Source: Aurantiacibacter sp. MUD61 (GTDB lineage Bacteria > Pseudomonadota > Alphaproteobacteria > Sphingomonadales > Sphingomonadaceae). From it: 64,000 bases of DNA. A program made the position numbers and the translations under genes. Where the stretch lies: positions 1,387,501-1,451,500 of the forward strand of contig NZ_CP115446.1 of the NCBI RefSeq assembly GCF_027912455.1, in the 5' to 3' direction. Below the pieces are notes generated by a model. The model saw nothing but the letters and a program-made list of their open reading frames with translations, did no database searches and had not been told where the DNA came from. The stretch's first letter is position 1, and every line of letters starts with the position of its first letter. Below, piece by piece: positions 1-9,203 of the stretch.

Positions 1-1053
1 ATGGTCGAGCATGTCTTCCGACTCCACGTGATGGTCGGTGACGCCGGACAAATACACCATATGCTTGCCAGCACCGCCACCGGTGATGCCAATATCGGTT
101 TCGCGCGCTTCGCCGGGGCCGTTGACCACGCAGCCGAGAACCGAAAGGCTCATCGGCGTCTTGATGTGTTCGAGCCGCGCTTCGAGCGCTTCTACAGTGC
201 GGATCACGTCGAAACCCTGGCGCGAGCAGCTGGGGCAGGAGACCACGCGAACACCGCGGGTGCGCAGGCCCAGCGCTTTCAGCATTTCGAAGCCTACTTT
301 GACTTCCTGCTCGGGCTCTGCGGAAAGCGAAACGCGGATCGTGTCGCCGATACCTGCCCACAGGAGCGAGCCGATACCGATGGATGACTTTACCGTGCCG
401 CCAATCAACCCACCTGCCTCGGTAATGCCAAGGTGCAGCGGGCAATCGACCGTTTCGGCAAGACCGTGGTAGGCTGCGACCGCCAGGAATACGTCGCTGG
501 CTTTCACCGCCACCTTGTATTCGTGAAAGTCGTGATCCTGCAGCAGCTTGATATGATCGAGCGCGCTTTCAATCAGCGCCTCAGGGCAGGGCTCGCCGTA
601 TTTCTCCAGCAAATCTTTCTCGAGGCTTCCCGCATTCACGCCAATGCGGATCGCACAGCCGTTGGCCTTTGCCGCGCGGACGACTTCGGCCACCCGGTCT
701 GACGAGCCGATATTGCCCGGATTGATGCGCAGGCAGGCCGCGCCCTTGTCGGCCGCTTCCAGCGCGCGTTTGTAGTGGAAGTGGATGTCCGCAACGATGG
801 GGACGTTGGCAGCCTTGGTGATCTTGTCGAAATTCTCAGTCGCCTCTTTGGTGGGGCAGGAGACGCGGATGATATCCGCGCCCACGTCCTCACACCGGCG
901 GATCTGGTCGATCGTCGCGCCCACATCTTCGGTCGGCGTATTGGTCATGGTCTGCACGGTAATCGGGGCATCGCCGCCCACGGGCACGTTGCCCACCATG
1001 ATTTGTCGGCACTGGCGACGTTCGATGTCGCGCCAAGGTCTTACTGATGACAT
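1..1053 (-). CDS. ispG: 4-hydroxy-3-methylbut-2-enyl diphosphate synthase IspG, cut by the window's left edge
   Basis: This gene makes the iron-sulfur enzyme that reduces MEcPP to HMBPP in the MEP isoprenoid pathway in the cytoplasm. Reading the minus strand from ATG at 1053 gives an IspG N-terminus ([19 protein letters not shown], then [13 protein letters not shown]) and runs without a stop to base 1. The cluster ligands are visible as CPSC near bases 225-250 and CVVNGPGEA near 105-135. About 351 codons are present, so only the last few dozen residues lie outside the window. The start is inferred from homology; no strong ribosome site decides it. Confidence 0.95.
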   Translation of the reverse strand, partial: MSSVRPWRDIERRQCRQIMVGNVPVGGDAPITVQTMTNTPTEDVGATIDQIRRCEDVGADIIRVSCPTKEATENFDKITKAANVPIVADIHFHYKRALEAADKGAACLRINPGNIGSSDRVAEVVRAAKANGCAIRIGVNAGSLEKDLLEKYGEPCPEALIESALDHIKLLQDHDFHEYKVAVKASDVFLAVAAYHGLAETVDCPLHLGITEAGGLIGGTVKSSIGIGSLLWAGIGDTIRVSLSAEPEQEVKVGFEMLKALGLRTRGVRVVSCPSCSRQGFDVIRTVEALEARLEHIKTPMSLSVLGCVVNGPGEARETDIGITGGGAGKHMVYLSGVTDHHVESEDMLDH

Positions 1054-1123
1054 GGCACGTCATATAGGCGAGGCGTGATGACTGGGCAATGACAGCCCGC
1101 CGGAATTGCTGCATGGAAGCGCG

Positions 1124-2167
1124 ATGGACGAGAAAGAATTGGAAGCAGAATCACGCGAATTGCTGCCGGAAGACCCCGCGCCCGATTGCCCGCAGGATAC
1201 GCCGCAGCTGTTCGCCCGCGTTCTGGATGGGGTGGGTGCAGGCCGCCCGCTGAGCTGGGAAGAGGCGCAGGCATGGCAGCCGGGTGAGGAGAAAGAAGTC
1301 CTCTGGATGCACCTGTGCCGCAATCAGGCAGGCGTCGACGAATTCCTGCTCAGCCTTAATATCCCCGAACCGACCCGTGAATTGCTGGTGAGCGACCGGA
1401 CCCGCCCGCGCGCGTTCCGCGAGGGTGATACGCTGGTGGCGACGCTGCGCGGGATCAACTTCAATCCGGGCGCCCAGCCTGAAGACATGTTGTCCATGCA
1501 GCTGTGGTGCGATGGGAAACGCCTTATTACCCTGCGCCGCATGCCACTGCAGACCCCGCGCCGCGTGCTCCAGATGATCGACCGACGCGAGGCAGGGCCT
1601 ACCGATGCCGGTGCGCTGATTACCGAACTGGCCGAAGCGATGATCACACGGATGAACCGCTCAATCGTCGACATGAACCAGCATATCGATCGGCTGGAAG
1701 AGATGGAGGATGACGGCAATGCGGAGAAGATGCTCGATGAGATCGCCATCATTCGCCGCAATTGCCTCGGCCTGAAACGCCATATGGGGCCGATGCACGA
1801 GGCGCTTGAGGCCATATCGCGCTATGCGCCGCCGTGGTTCGAAGATCATGACCGGCGCGAAATTGCCGAGAGTATCGACCGGCTGCGGCGGTACTTGGAA
1901 GATCTAGATATCAGCAAGGAAAGCGCTGTCGTGCTGATGGACGACATCCGCGCCAGCTCCATCGCGCGCAACGAGCAGGCGACGTATCTGCTGACCATCG
2001 TGGCAGGCATTTTCCTGCCGCTCGGATTCATTACCGGCCTGCTCGGAATAAATGTGGGCGGGATGCCAGGTGTGAACGATGGCGATGCGTTCTGGGTGGT
2101 CGTTGGCTTGTGCTGCGCAATTCTGGCCGTGCAGCTTGTGCTGTTCTGGAAGTGGAAATGGCTGTAG
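1124..2167 (+). CDS. CorA/ZntB-family divalent metal channel
   Basis: This predicted inner-membrane channel of the CorA superfamily probably moves Zn2+ or Mg2+. The protein has a long acidic cytoplasmic N-domain with helices rich in charged residues, then two C-terminal membrane segments (about residues 285-310 and 320-345) joined by GINVGGMPG. That loop replaces the YGMNF of CorA and is typical of ZntB-like proteins. I chose ATG at 1124 because GGAAG sits five bases upstream; a TTG at 1106 in the same frame is possible. It is divergent from ispG and followed 45 bases later by the Kef antiporter. Substrate is not shown by the sequence. Confidence 0.85.
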   Translation: MDEKELEAESRELLPEDPAPDCPQDTPQLFARVLDGVGAGRPLSWEEAQAWQPGEEKEVLWMHLCRNQAGVDEFLLSLNIPEPTRELLVSDRTRPRAFREGDTLVATLRGINFNPGAQPEDMLSMQLWCDGKRLITLRRMPLQTPRRVLQMIDRREAGPTDAGALITELAEAMITRMNRSIVDMNQHIDRLEEMEDDGNAEKMLDEIAIIRRNCLGLKRHMGPMHEALEAISRYAPPWFEDHDRREIAESIDRLRRYLEDLDISKESAVVLMDDIRASSIARNEQATYLLTIVAGIFLPLGFITGLLGINVGGMPGVNDGDAFWVVVGLCCAILAVQLVLFWKWKWL

Positions 2168-2212
2168 CGCCACCGCACAAATTAACGCGCTGACTTCTTA
2201 AGGGGAACTGGC

Positions 2213-3997
2213 TTGGAACACGGTGCTCACGGAATGGACCTGCAGAATGCGCTGCTGATACTGGGCTTTGCGCTGGTTGCGGTGCTTGCATTCCGGCGTG
2301 CCGGGCTTGGCGCGACGCTTGGCTATCTGGTGGCTGGTGCGCTGCTCGGTCCGCAGGTCTTCGCTCTTGTTGCCGGGGCGGAGCAAATGGCCGTGGTGGC
2401 GGAGCTGGGCATCGTCATGCTGCTCTTCGTCGTCGGTCTGGAGCTCAGCCCGGCGCGTTTGTGGCGGATGAAATCTGCGATTTTCGGCCTAGGCTTTGCG
2501 CAGGTCGCGGCCTGCGGTCTGGCGGTAACCGCCACGATCCTCGCGCTGACCGGCTATACGATGGAGGCGGCGCTGGCGATTGGCCTGCCGCTGGGTCTCA
2601 GTTCCACCGCGCAGGTCCTGCCGATGCTGCAATCCGCCGGTCGTCTGCGCACGCCATTCGGTGAGCGGGCGTTCTCGATCCTGCTGTTTCAAGACCTCTC
2701 GATCATTCCGCTAATCACGCTGGTCGCCGCCATGAGCCGCAATCCGGCGGCGCAGGAAGGCCCTGCCGGATGGCAGCTGGCGCTCTATGCCGTCATCGCG
2801 ATCGTCGGGCTTATTCTTGCTGGACGGCTGCTCATCCGCCCGTTGTTCCGCCTGATCGGCGGGCTGGGCGAACGTGAGCTGTTCGTCGTCGCGGCGCTCT
2901 TCACCGTCATCGCCAGTGCCTTCGTCATGCAGTCGCTGGGGCTGTCCGCCGCGCTGGGCGCATTTATCGCCGGCGTGATGCTCGCCGATACGCCTTACCG
3001 GCACGAGCTGGAGGCGGATATCGAACCTTTTCGCTCCATCCTGCTTGGCCTTTTCTTCGTCTCTGTGGGCATGATGCTCGATCTGGGCGCGGTGGCGGAG
3101 CGGCCATTCTTTGTGGTCGGTTTCGCCGTGCTGCTGATTGCAGTGAAGACAGCGATCATTTTTGGCCTCGGCAAGATTGTCGGCATGACATGGCGCGGCG
3201 CACTGGCGCTCGGCCTGCTGCTGAGCCAGGGCGGTGAATTCGCTTTCGTGCTCTACACACAGGCCCAGTCCGCCATGCTGATCGCAAGCGAAAGTGCGAG
3301 CATCTTCGGCGCGATCGTGACGCTTAGCATGGCGGCGACACCGTTCCTGATGATCGCCACTCGCCGCATCCGCGAAGAGCCCAAAGGCGAAGAGGAAGAA
3401 CGCGAAAAGCCCAGCAACGAAGGCGCCAGCGCCGTGGTGGTAGGCTATGGCCGCTTTGGCCAGAGCGTTTCGCAAACGCTCAAGGCGGCTGGCCTCTCAA
3501 TCACGGCAATCGATCGCAAGGCATCGCAAATCGACATTGCGGAGGAATTCGGAAGCAAGGTCTATTACGGAGATGGCACGCGCATGGATCTGCTGCGCCA
3601 GGCGGGCGGGGCAGAAGCGCAGCTCATCATGTTCTGCACCGATGAAACGCCAGAGGCCGGCCTGATCGAATCGGTGCACGAAGCCTTCCCCAATGCGCAG
3701 ATCTACATTCGCGGTTATGACCGGCGTTCGGTAATCGAGCTGGCCGAAACGGCTGCCGAGTGCGTCGTGCGCGAGGTATTCGAGTCGGCGATCCGTATGG
3801 CAATGATGGCACTGGAAAGTGTCGGCGTAAGCGAGGCAGAGATCAGCCGCGCTGAAGCGAAATACCGTAAATTCGATAAGCAGCGCATGGACGTGCAGAT
3901 CGAAGGCGGCGATATCTATGCCGCCAAGGAGATGACGCGCGAACAGCAGCGGTCGATGAACGAGGAAGCTGACAAGGACCCGGAAGACCTGTCCTGA
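2213..3997 (+). CDS. Kef-type (CPA2) potassium/proton antiporter with TrkA-N domain
   Basis: This inner-membrane monovalent cation:proton antiporter of the CPA2 family has roughly 12 hydrophobic helices over residues 1-390. A cytoplasmic RCK/TrkA-N domain follows, beginning at VVGYGRFGQSV (a Rossmann GxGxxG). The C-terminal tail is charged. The membrane half resembles KefB/KefC, which export K+ and acidify the cell under electrophile stress. The chosen start is TTG at 2213, seven bases after AGGGG; ATG at 2234 would lack a well-placed ribosome site. No ancillary KefG/KefF subunit is adjacent. It is convergent with the EAL gene, with only four bases between stops. Confidence 0.85.
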   Translation: MEHGAHGMDLQNALLILGFALVAVLAFRRAGLGATLGYLVAGALLGPQVFALVAGAEQMAVVAELGIVMLLFVVGLELSPARLWRMKSAIFGLGFAQVAACGLAVTATILALTGYTMEAALAIGLPLGLSSTAQVLPMLQSAGRLRTPFGERAFSILLFQDLSIIPLITLVAAMSRNPAAQEGPAGWQLALYAVIAIVGLILAGRLLIRPLFRLIGGLGERELFVVAALFTVIASAFVMQSLGLSAALGAFIAGVMLADTPYRHELEADIEPFRSILLGLFFVSVGMMLDLGAVAERPFFVVGFAVLLIAVKTAIIFGLGKIVGMTWRGALALGLLLSQGGEFAFVLYTQAQSAMLIASESASIFGAIVTLSMAATPFLMIATRRIREEPKGEEEEREKPSNEGASAVVVGYGRFGQSVSQTLKAAGLSITAIDRKASQIDIAEEFGSKVYYGDGTRMDLLRQAGGAEAQLIMFCTDETPEAGLIESVHEAFPNAQIYIRGYDRRSVIELAETAAECVVREVFESAIRMAMMALESVGVSEAEISRAEAKYRKFDKQRMDVQIEGGDIYAAKEMTREQQRSMNEEADKDPEDLS

Positions 3998-4001
3998 CCG
4001 G

Positions 4002-5252
4002 TCAATGCTGGGTCTTGGCCGCCATAAGGAATTGCTGGGCGGCGACAACCGGCAGCGGCCGTGAATAGAGATAACCCTGACCGCAATCCACGCCGAGCTT
4101 CTTCATCGTGCGCGCTTCTGCCTCGGTCTCGATCCCTTCGGCAACCAGCGTGCAGCCGATTTCCTTCGCCAGGCGCACCAGCGCGGCTGTCATGGCTTTG
4201 CGGGCGGGATCGGCTTCGATGCCGCGCGTGAGCACCATATCCATCTTGAGAATATCAGGCTGCAGATCGACGATGTGGCGCAGGCCCGCATAGCCGGTGC
4301 CAACGTCATCGATTGCGATCTTGGCGTGGGCTTTCAATGCGGAAATTTCGCGTGAAAGCTCTTCAAAATCATCGACCTGGCAGTGTTCGGTAATCTCGAC
4401 GACGAGATTCGGAATACCCGAATCTTCAAGCAATTCGCGTACCGCGCCCGATGCCACCGTCTGCGGCGAAACATTGACCGTGGCGTAAAGACCTTCGGGA
4501 ATATGCGACAGCGATTCGAGCGCACAGCGCACCGCGGTCATTTCTAGTTCCTTGCCCAGGCCCACCAGTTCGGCGTCTTCAAACCAGGCATCCGGCCCGC
4601 GCTTGGTGAGATCGGGGAAACGCGAGAGGCATTCCACGCCCACCGGCTGCCCGGTCTCGAGCGACATGATGGGCTGCTGAAAAGTCGAAACGCCGTGCCC
4701 GTCCAGCATCGATTCGACGCGTTCACGTGCCTGCATGGAAAGAATATCTGTTTCCAGCGAGCTTTCGATCCGTTCGGCAGCGAGGCCGGCAAAGCTTTTC
4801 AGGATGTTCAGATCGCGCTCTGTCAGCGTGCGATCGGGCGTGCGGCCCAGCGCGCAGAAACTGCCCCAGACGGTGCCGTCGGACAGGCGCAGTGGCGTAT
4901 TTATATGGCAGCCCACTGGCAGAAAATCGGTAATTGCGAGCTTCTCGGTCAGCGGGAAATCCGACGGATCCTGAATCAATTCGGGCAGGCGACCGTTGAG
5001 GATATGCCAGCAATAGGCCTCCTCTCGCGGTTCACGGAAGCCAGGCCCCATGGGCAGATCGAGGTCCGAGCTGACATGCGTAAGTTCGCGCTGTTCGCCC
5101 TCGACATAGCGGGACACAAAGGCGATCTCGACGCCTAGATGACCGCGCACACTCTGCAGGATGCGCTCGATCGCCTCATTGTGCACGAGTTCACCGGGAA
5201 GCGGCGCACTCGGCGCTTCAAAGTCGGGCAGGTTGATTGCGACATGTTCCAT
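4002..5252 (-). CDS. GAF-EAL cyclic-di-GMP phosphodiesterase
   Basis: This protein probably hydrolyses cyclic di-GMP. An N-terminal GAF-like sensor domain (about residues 25-170) precedes a full EAL domain (about 180-410). The signature EAL triad reads ECL (VECLSRF). The other catalytic elements are intact: NVSPQTV, VVEITEH, DDVGTGYAGL, LKMD, AEGIE and GQGYLYSRPLP. These are the metal and general-base positions of active enzymes, so activity is likely despite the Ala-to-Cys change in the name motif. No membrane segment is seen, so it should be cytosolic. It stands alone between a convergent antiporter and a GNAT gene. Confidence 0.88.
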   Translation of the reverse strand: MEHVAINLPDFEAPSAPLPGELVHNEAIERILQSVRGHLGVEIAFVSRYVEGEQRELTHVSSDLDLPMGPGFREPREEAYCWHILNGRLPELIQDPSDFPLTEKLAITDFLPVGCHINTPLRLSDGTVWGSFCALGRTPDRTLTERDLNILKSFAGLAAERIESSLETDILSMQARERVESMLDGHGVSTFQQPIMSLETGQPVGVECLSRFPDLTKRGPDAWFEDAELVGLGKELEMTAVRCALESLSHIPEGLYATVNVSPQTVASGAVRELLEDSGIPNLVVEITEHCQVDDFEELSREISALKAHAKIAIDDVGTGYAGLRHIVDLQPDILKMDMVLTRGIEADPARKAMTAALVRLAKEIGCTLVAEGIETEAEARTMKKLGVDCGQGYLYSRPLPVVAAQQFLMAAKTQH

Positions 5253-5318
5253 TGCCGCCTTGTATGGCTGAAAAGACCTAAGGCCTGCTTAACCGCGTTT
5301 GATGAGAGTTTTCCGGCT

Positions 5319-5843
5319 CTAAAGCCGCAGCTCGTAGAGAAATTCATCGTCACGGTGATTGCCGACCATGAAATAAATGTCGGCGATCTTGGCAAAGCCG
5401 TACCGCTGGTAAAAGCGCTGTGCACCGTCATTGTCCGAATAGACCGAGAGCTGCATGGCATCGCAGCCGCGGCTGCGCGCCTCGGCCAATGCCCAATCGG
5501 TGAGCGCTCCCCCGATCCCTTCGCCCGTCCTGTCCGGTGCGCAATAGAGCTGTTGCAGCGCGATGGATTTTTCGGCGTCGGTGTATTCGGTGTAGCCGCT
5601 GGGGTCCTTCAGCTTGATAAAGCCGAGAAGCGTGCCCGCAACATCCGCTGCGAGCCGGTGCGTCAGCTGCGGGTCGGCGATCTCGCCCGCGACCGCTTCA
5701 ACCGAATATACCTCCTCCAGAAAAGCATTCAGATCAGCGGGGTCATAGAGATAAGCAAATTTCGCGCAGAAACTGTCGCGACCAAGGCGCGCGAGGGGTT
5801 CTGCATCTTCGGGCGTTGCGGGGCGGAGAATCATTTCGCTCAT
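5319..5843 (-). CDS. GNAT-family N-acetyltransferase
   Basis: A 174-residue single-domain GNAT protein. The acetyl-CoA binding region is seen as YCAPDRTGEGIGGALTDWAL, matching the R/Q-x-x-G-x-G/A pattern. It is followed by the beta-alpha unit LSVYSDNDGAQRFYQRYGF, which is typical of the C-terminal half. The acceptor substrate cannot be deduced. It lies downstream of the RDD/MoxR operon on the same strand, six bases from the RDD stop, so it may be the last gene of that transcript although its function need not be related. Confidence 0.8.
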   Translation of the reverse strand: MSEMILRPATPEDAEPLARLGRDSFCAKFAYLYDPADLNAFLEEVYSVEAVAGEIADPQLTHRLAADVAGTLLGFIKLKDPSGYTEYTDAEKSIALQQLYCAPDRTGEGIGGALTDWALAEARSRGCDAMQLSVYSDNDGAQRFYQRYGFAKIADIYFMVGNHRDDEFLYELRL

Positions 5844-5848
5844 AATTC

Positions 5849-6736
5849 TTACGAGAACTTGTCACGCTTGCGTTTGCCAAAGCGCATGCCGCCTTCCAAA
5901 TGGCCACGCAGCGCAGCGTAGAAGGCTTCGAGGAATTCGCGCTCATCGCCCTGGCCAAGGCGCCATCCGATCTTGCCGGTAATCGCTTCTGCCACATCGC
6001 GCAGCGCCTCCGGCTGATCCTGCCGCAGTACAGTTTCGAGAACCTGCAATTCGTGCTCGCCATAGACGGATAGCTCCGCCTCTCCGAACCTGTAATCGTG
6101 GCTGCGATCGGGCGCGAGCGACATCGCCTCCTTCAGCTTCGCGGCCTTGGCTTCGACAACCCACGTGCCCGCGACCACGTCGCCTGCGCGCAGAGCATCC
6201 TTGTTGCAGAAGGGAAAGAGGACGAAGATCGCTAGCCAGATGAAAGCGGCGAAGCCCGCAACGCCTGCATCTTCCCCACCGCCCAGCAGGAAAAACAGCG
6301 GCAGGAAGACCTCCACATCGCGCACCAGATTGCGGGCGATCACCATTTCCGCAGTCAGCTGGCCACCATCGCGCGCTGCGACGCGCAGGCCGAGCAATCT
6401 TTTGCCTGGTGTCGCCCCTCGTGGCCCCAGCTCAAACCAGAGGAAATAGCCGTAGCGCGCGAGGAAGAGGAACAGGATCACCAGGATGATGAGGAACTCG
6501 AAGACCGGTCCTGCCTCTCCGGATTCGCCGATATCTATCAGGCTGAAACCGAGCAGGCCCATGATGATGAAGAAAGCGATGATGCCGAGCACGATGAAGA
6601 TCATGTCGAGCATCAGTGCGCCAGCACGCGCGCCCCTGCTGCCGACTGTCAGCGGCAGGGCGAGGCCTTCGGGCGTTACCAGCATACGGTCGCGCTTGTC
6701 CGGCTCGCCGCGCATGAAATTCATCGCCGCGCTCAT
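5849..6736 (-). CDS. RDD-family membrane protein in the MoxR operon
   Basis: A 295-residue protein with an RDD domain. The N-terminal region has the usual GSRGARAGALMLDMIF opening. About four hydrophobic segments follow between residues 35 and 190, including a GPRGATPGKRLLGLRV motif that is characteristic of RDD proteins. The last 90 residues are soluble and charged and do not belong to the RDD fold. It overlaps the SpoIIM-like gene by four bases (ATGA). RDD and SpoIIM-like genes often accompany MoxR/DUF58 genes, which suggests a membrane partner of that system. Biochemical role unknown. Confidence 0.8.
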   Translation of the reverse strand: MSAAMNFMRGEPDKRDRMLVTPEGLALPLTVGSRGARAGALMLDMIFIVLGIIAFFIIMGLLGFSLIDIGESGEAGPVFEFLIILVILFLFLARYGYFLWFELGPRGATPGKRLLGLRVAARDGGQLTAEMVIARNLVRDVEVFLPLFFLLGGGEDAGVAGFAAFIWLAIFVLFPFCNKDALRAGDVVAGTWVVEAKAAKLKEAMSLAPDRSHDYRFGEAELSVYGEHELQVLETVLRQDQPEALRDVAEAITGKIGWRLGQGDEREFLEAFYAALRGHLEGGMRFGKRKRDKFS

Positions 6737-7782
6737 GCCTCACGCTCCTTCGGGCTGCGAACGGCAAGGAAGTAAAGCGTCCAGAGCACCAACATTGTGC
6801 CGCCAATGGCGAAGCGGGCGTATGTGCCATCGACCAGTTGGCGCGCATATCCTTCCAACAATCCGGCAACGATCAGCATGATGGTGCAGCCAGCCATGAC
6901 TTGCGCGGCGCGCACGCCAGCGCTCTGCATGGCGGAGAGGATCGATCGATCGCCAGGAAAAGCCATGGTGCGACCGACATGCATGCCTGCCGCGCCTGCA
7001 AGCATAATCGCGCCGAGCTCCGTCGTGCCGTGAACGCTCAGCCAGGCGGCAAATTCCGTGCCGAGGCCTGCGTCGTTGAACACCCACAGCATCGCGCCCA
7101 GCAGCGCCATATTGTATACGAGCAGCAGCAGTGTCGGGATTCCGAACGCGAACCCCAATGCAAAGGCCATGATCGCCACGCCGGTATTGTTGGAGAAGAG
7201 CGACGCGGCAAAAACGCCCAGCCCGTCTGCGCCGCCTTGGTGACCCAGCGTTTCTTCCAGCACTTCCCGTGGCGCGCCCGGCACACGGCCGCCTGCCATG
7301 CCACCGGGCACCAGCGCGTAAAACCACTCCTGATCGCGCGCGACGAGCAGCCAGCCGACGATCGTTCCCGCAACCATCACAGCAAAGGCGATGCAGATGT
7401 CGAGCCAGATCGCGCGGATCGCTCCGCTCCATCCGCCGAGGAAAAATCGCTTCAGCCAGCCAAAGAAGCCCACGCGCGGGCCGTAAATCTGGAACCACGC
7501 GCGGCGCACCAGCGCCTCAAGATAGTCGAGCGTAGAGGCATCCAGCGATGTCTCTCGCGCCACGGCAAGGCTGGACGCGGTCTTGCGATAGAGCACCGGC
7601 AGGTCGAGCAAATCTTCATCACTGATCCGCTTGGGCCGTCCCTTCTCCAGCGCAGTGACGATCTGATCGAGCCGCTGCCAGTCGACTTCACGCTCCAGCC
7701 GGAATTTGTCCGAGCGAAGGCTCGCCGCTTCGATATCGGCGGGCGGTTCGATTTCATTCTTGCGGAACAGGGAAAGCGCCAT
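6733..7782 (-). CDS. Stage II sporulation protein M-like (DUF95) membrane protein
   Basis: A 349-residue integral membrane protein with a soluble N-terminal helical part (residues 1-105) and five or more hydrophobic helices after it. The sequence resembles the SpoIIM/DUF95 family: LSVHGTTELGAIMLAGAAG is the conserved motif, and the upstream FSNNTGVAIMAFALGFAFG is also typical. This organism does not sporulate, so the name reflects homology only. The gene overlaps the DUF58 gene by one base and the RDD gene by four, giving tight translational coupling in the MoxR operon. Confidence 0.82.
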   Translation of the reverse strand: MALSLFRKNEIEPPADIEAASLRSDKFRLEREVDWQRLDQIVTALEKGRPKRISDEDLLDLPVLYRKTASSLAVARETSLDASTLDYLEALVRRAWFQIYGPRVGFFGWLKRFFLGGWSGAIRAIWLDICIAFAVMVAGTIVGWLLVARDQEWFYALVPGGMAGGRVPGAPREVLEETLGHQGGADGLGVFAASLFSNNTGVAIMAFALGFAFGIPTLLLLVYNMALLGAMLWVFNDAGLGTEFAAWLSVHGTTELGAIMLAGAAGMHVGRTMAFPGDRSILSAMQSAGVRAAQVMAGCTIMLIVAGLLEGYARQLVDGTYARFAIGGTMLVLWTLYFLAVRSPKEREA

Positions 7783-9152
7783 CAGCCGATTGCCTCCGCC
7801 CGCTTGGTCGCGAGATAAGTGTCGATCAGCTGGTAGCCGATCTTGTCATGCGGCGCCTCGATCACGTTCACGCCCATGCGGCGCAATTTCTGCAACACGA
7901 TGGCGCGCTGGGTGGCAAGGGCATCGGCGCTAACGGCGGAAGCGATATCGCCCATGCTGTCCGGCTCCTCAATCGCCAGCTCTTCCAATTCGGTATCCAC
8001 CATGGTGACGAAAATCACGAGGTGATGGCGCACCAGCCGCTCAACGCTTTCGACCATCATTTCCGCCGACGTCGGATCGGTAAAATCGGAAAACAGCACG
8101 ATCAGGCTGCGGCGTTTCAGCCGCGATGTCAGCGTGGCGAGGGCAAGGGTGAAGTTGGGTTCGCGCGGGATATAATCGAGCTCTGCCGCTGCGCTCTGCA
8201 AGCGGTGGAAAGCGCGCGTATCGCTGACGAATGGAGTCATCAGCTGCGGGTGATCGGCGAAGCCGAACAGGCTCACCCGGTCGCCGCCTTTCAGCGCGAC
8301 ATAGGCTGCGGTGAGAGCCGCTGAGACGGCTCTGTCGATACGCGGCAAGCCATCGACCGGCTCGCACATGCTCTGCCCGCAATCGAAAGCGAAGACGAGC
8401 TGGTTGTCCCGCTCGCTTTCATTCTCGCGGGCGTAGAGAGCTGTGTGCCGCGCACTGGCTTTCCAGTCGATGCGCCGGCGATCCATACCGGGTTCGTATT
8501 CGGACAAGGCCTCGAATTGTGTGCCCTCACCGCGAATGCGCCGCGCGACGAGGCCGAATTGCGCGTCCCGCATGAAGGCCTGCAAGACAGGAGAGCGTAC
8601 CGGCGAGAGGTCCGGCCACACGCGCATGCGCGCATCGAGCTCAACATGCGTCTGGCGCACAGCGAGGCCCAATGGCCCGGGCCAGCGGAGCCAGAGGTCG
8701 TGGAATTCGCCCGTCCCGCGTCGTACCGGTACGGCCTCGCCCACGCCGGAAAATTGCCCCGGCTTTCCCGTGGGCTGGAGGCGGAAATGGCTCGCTCCGT
8801 CCGCGCCGAGCCTTGGGTCATAGCCGATGGCAGCTTCAGGCAGAGCGGCATCACCGTCACGCTCAATCTCCGCATTGACGCGAATCATCGCCGGCTGGCC
8901 GACTTCGGCATCGCTCGGCACGACATATTCGAAATGTGACATTGCGCCTGCCAGCCAGCCATCGATCAGCGCGACCAGAATCAGCGCCGCCGCAGCCGCT
9001 GGCGCGACGATCCATGCGGAGGGCGCCGTCGCGGCAATGACGACTGCAATCGGCGCGAGCAGGCCAAGCATGACCAACGTGCGGCCAGTCAGCACGATGG
9101 GAATAGCCGGGATATTGATCCGCGAAGCGAGAGCCTGGAGGCGTTGAATCAC
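7782..9152 (-). CDS. DUF58 protein, VWA-like partner of MoxR
   Basis: A 456-residue protein with two hydrophobic segments near the N-terminus (about residues 25-70), then a soluble region. The DUF58 hallmark EYEPGMDRRRIDWKASAR lies near residue 220, followed by a von Willebrand-A-like fold with FDCGQSMCEP in the metal-site position. DUF58 proteins are the usual partners of MoxR AAA+ ATPases, thought to act in chaperone-like maturation of protein complexes. The gene is third in a six-gene operon and starts 51 bases after the MoxR stop. Confidence 0.88.
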   Translation of the reverse strand: MIQRLQALASRINIPAIPIVLTGRTLVMLGLLAPIAVVIAATAPSAWIVAPAAAAALILVALIDGWLAGAMSHFEYVVPSDAEVGQPAMIRVNAEIERDGDAALPEAAIGYDPRLGADGASHFRLQPTGKPGQFSGVGEAVPVRRGTGEFHDLWLRWPGPLGLAVRQTHVELDARMRVWPDLSPVRSPVLQAFMRDAQFGLVARRIRGEGTQFEALSEYEPGMDRRRIDWKASARHTALYARENESERDNQLVFAFDCGQSMCEPVDGLPRIDRAVSAALTAAYVALKGGDRVSLFGFADHPQLMTPFVSDTRAFHRLQSAAAELDYIPREPNFTLALATLTSRLKRRSLIVLFSDFTDPTSAEMMVESVERLVRHHLVIFVTMVDTELEELAIEEPDSMGDIASAVSADALATQRAIVLQKLRRMGVNVIEAPHDKIGYQLIDTYLATKRAEAIG

Positions 9153-9203
9153 CTCAGCACCTCCTGCCCCTGGTGAAGAGGAAGGGCATGGCGTTTCGAA
9201 GGA

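Noticed and set aside
1..1000. Several plus-strand open frames at the left edge
   Set aside because: The minus strand encodes IspG with all Fe-S cysteines; the plus frames are its shadows.
2711..3475. 254-residue open frame antisense to the Kef antiporter
   Set aside because: It mirrors the antiporter in another frame, is rich in His, Gln and Asp repeats typical of antisense shadows, and shows no family motif.
6838..7818. 326-residue plus-strand open frame across the SpoIIM-like gene
   Set aside because: No motif, Arg/His/Gln-rich composition, and it opposes a membrane protein gene that is coupled to its neighbours.
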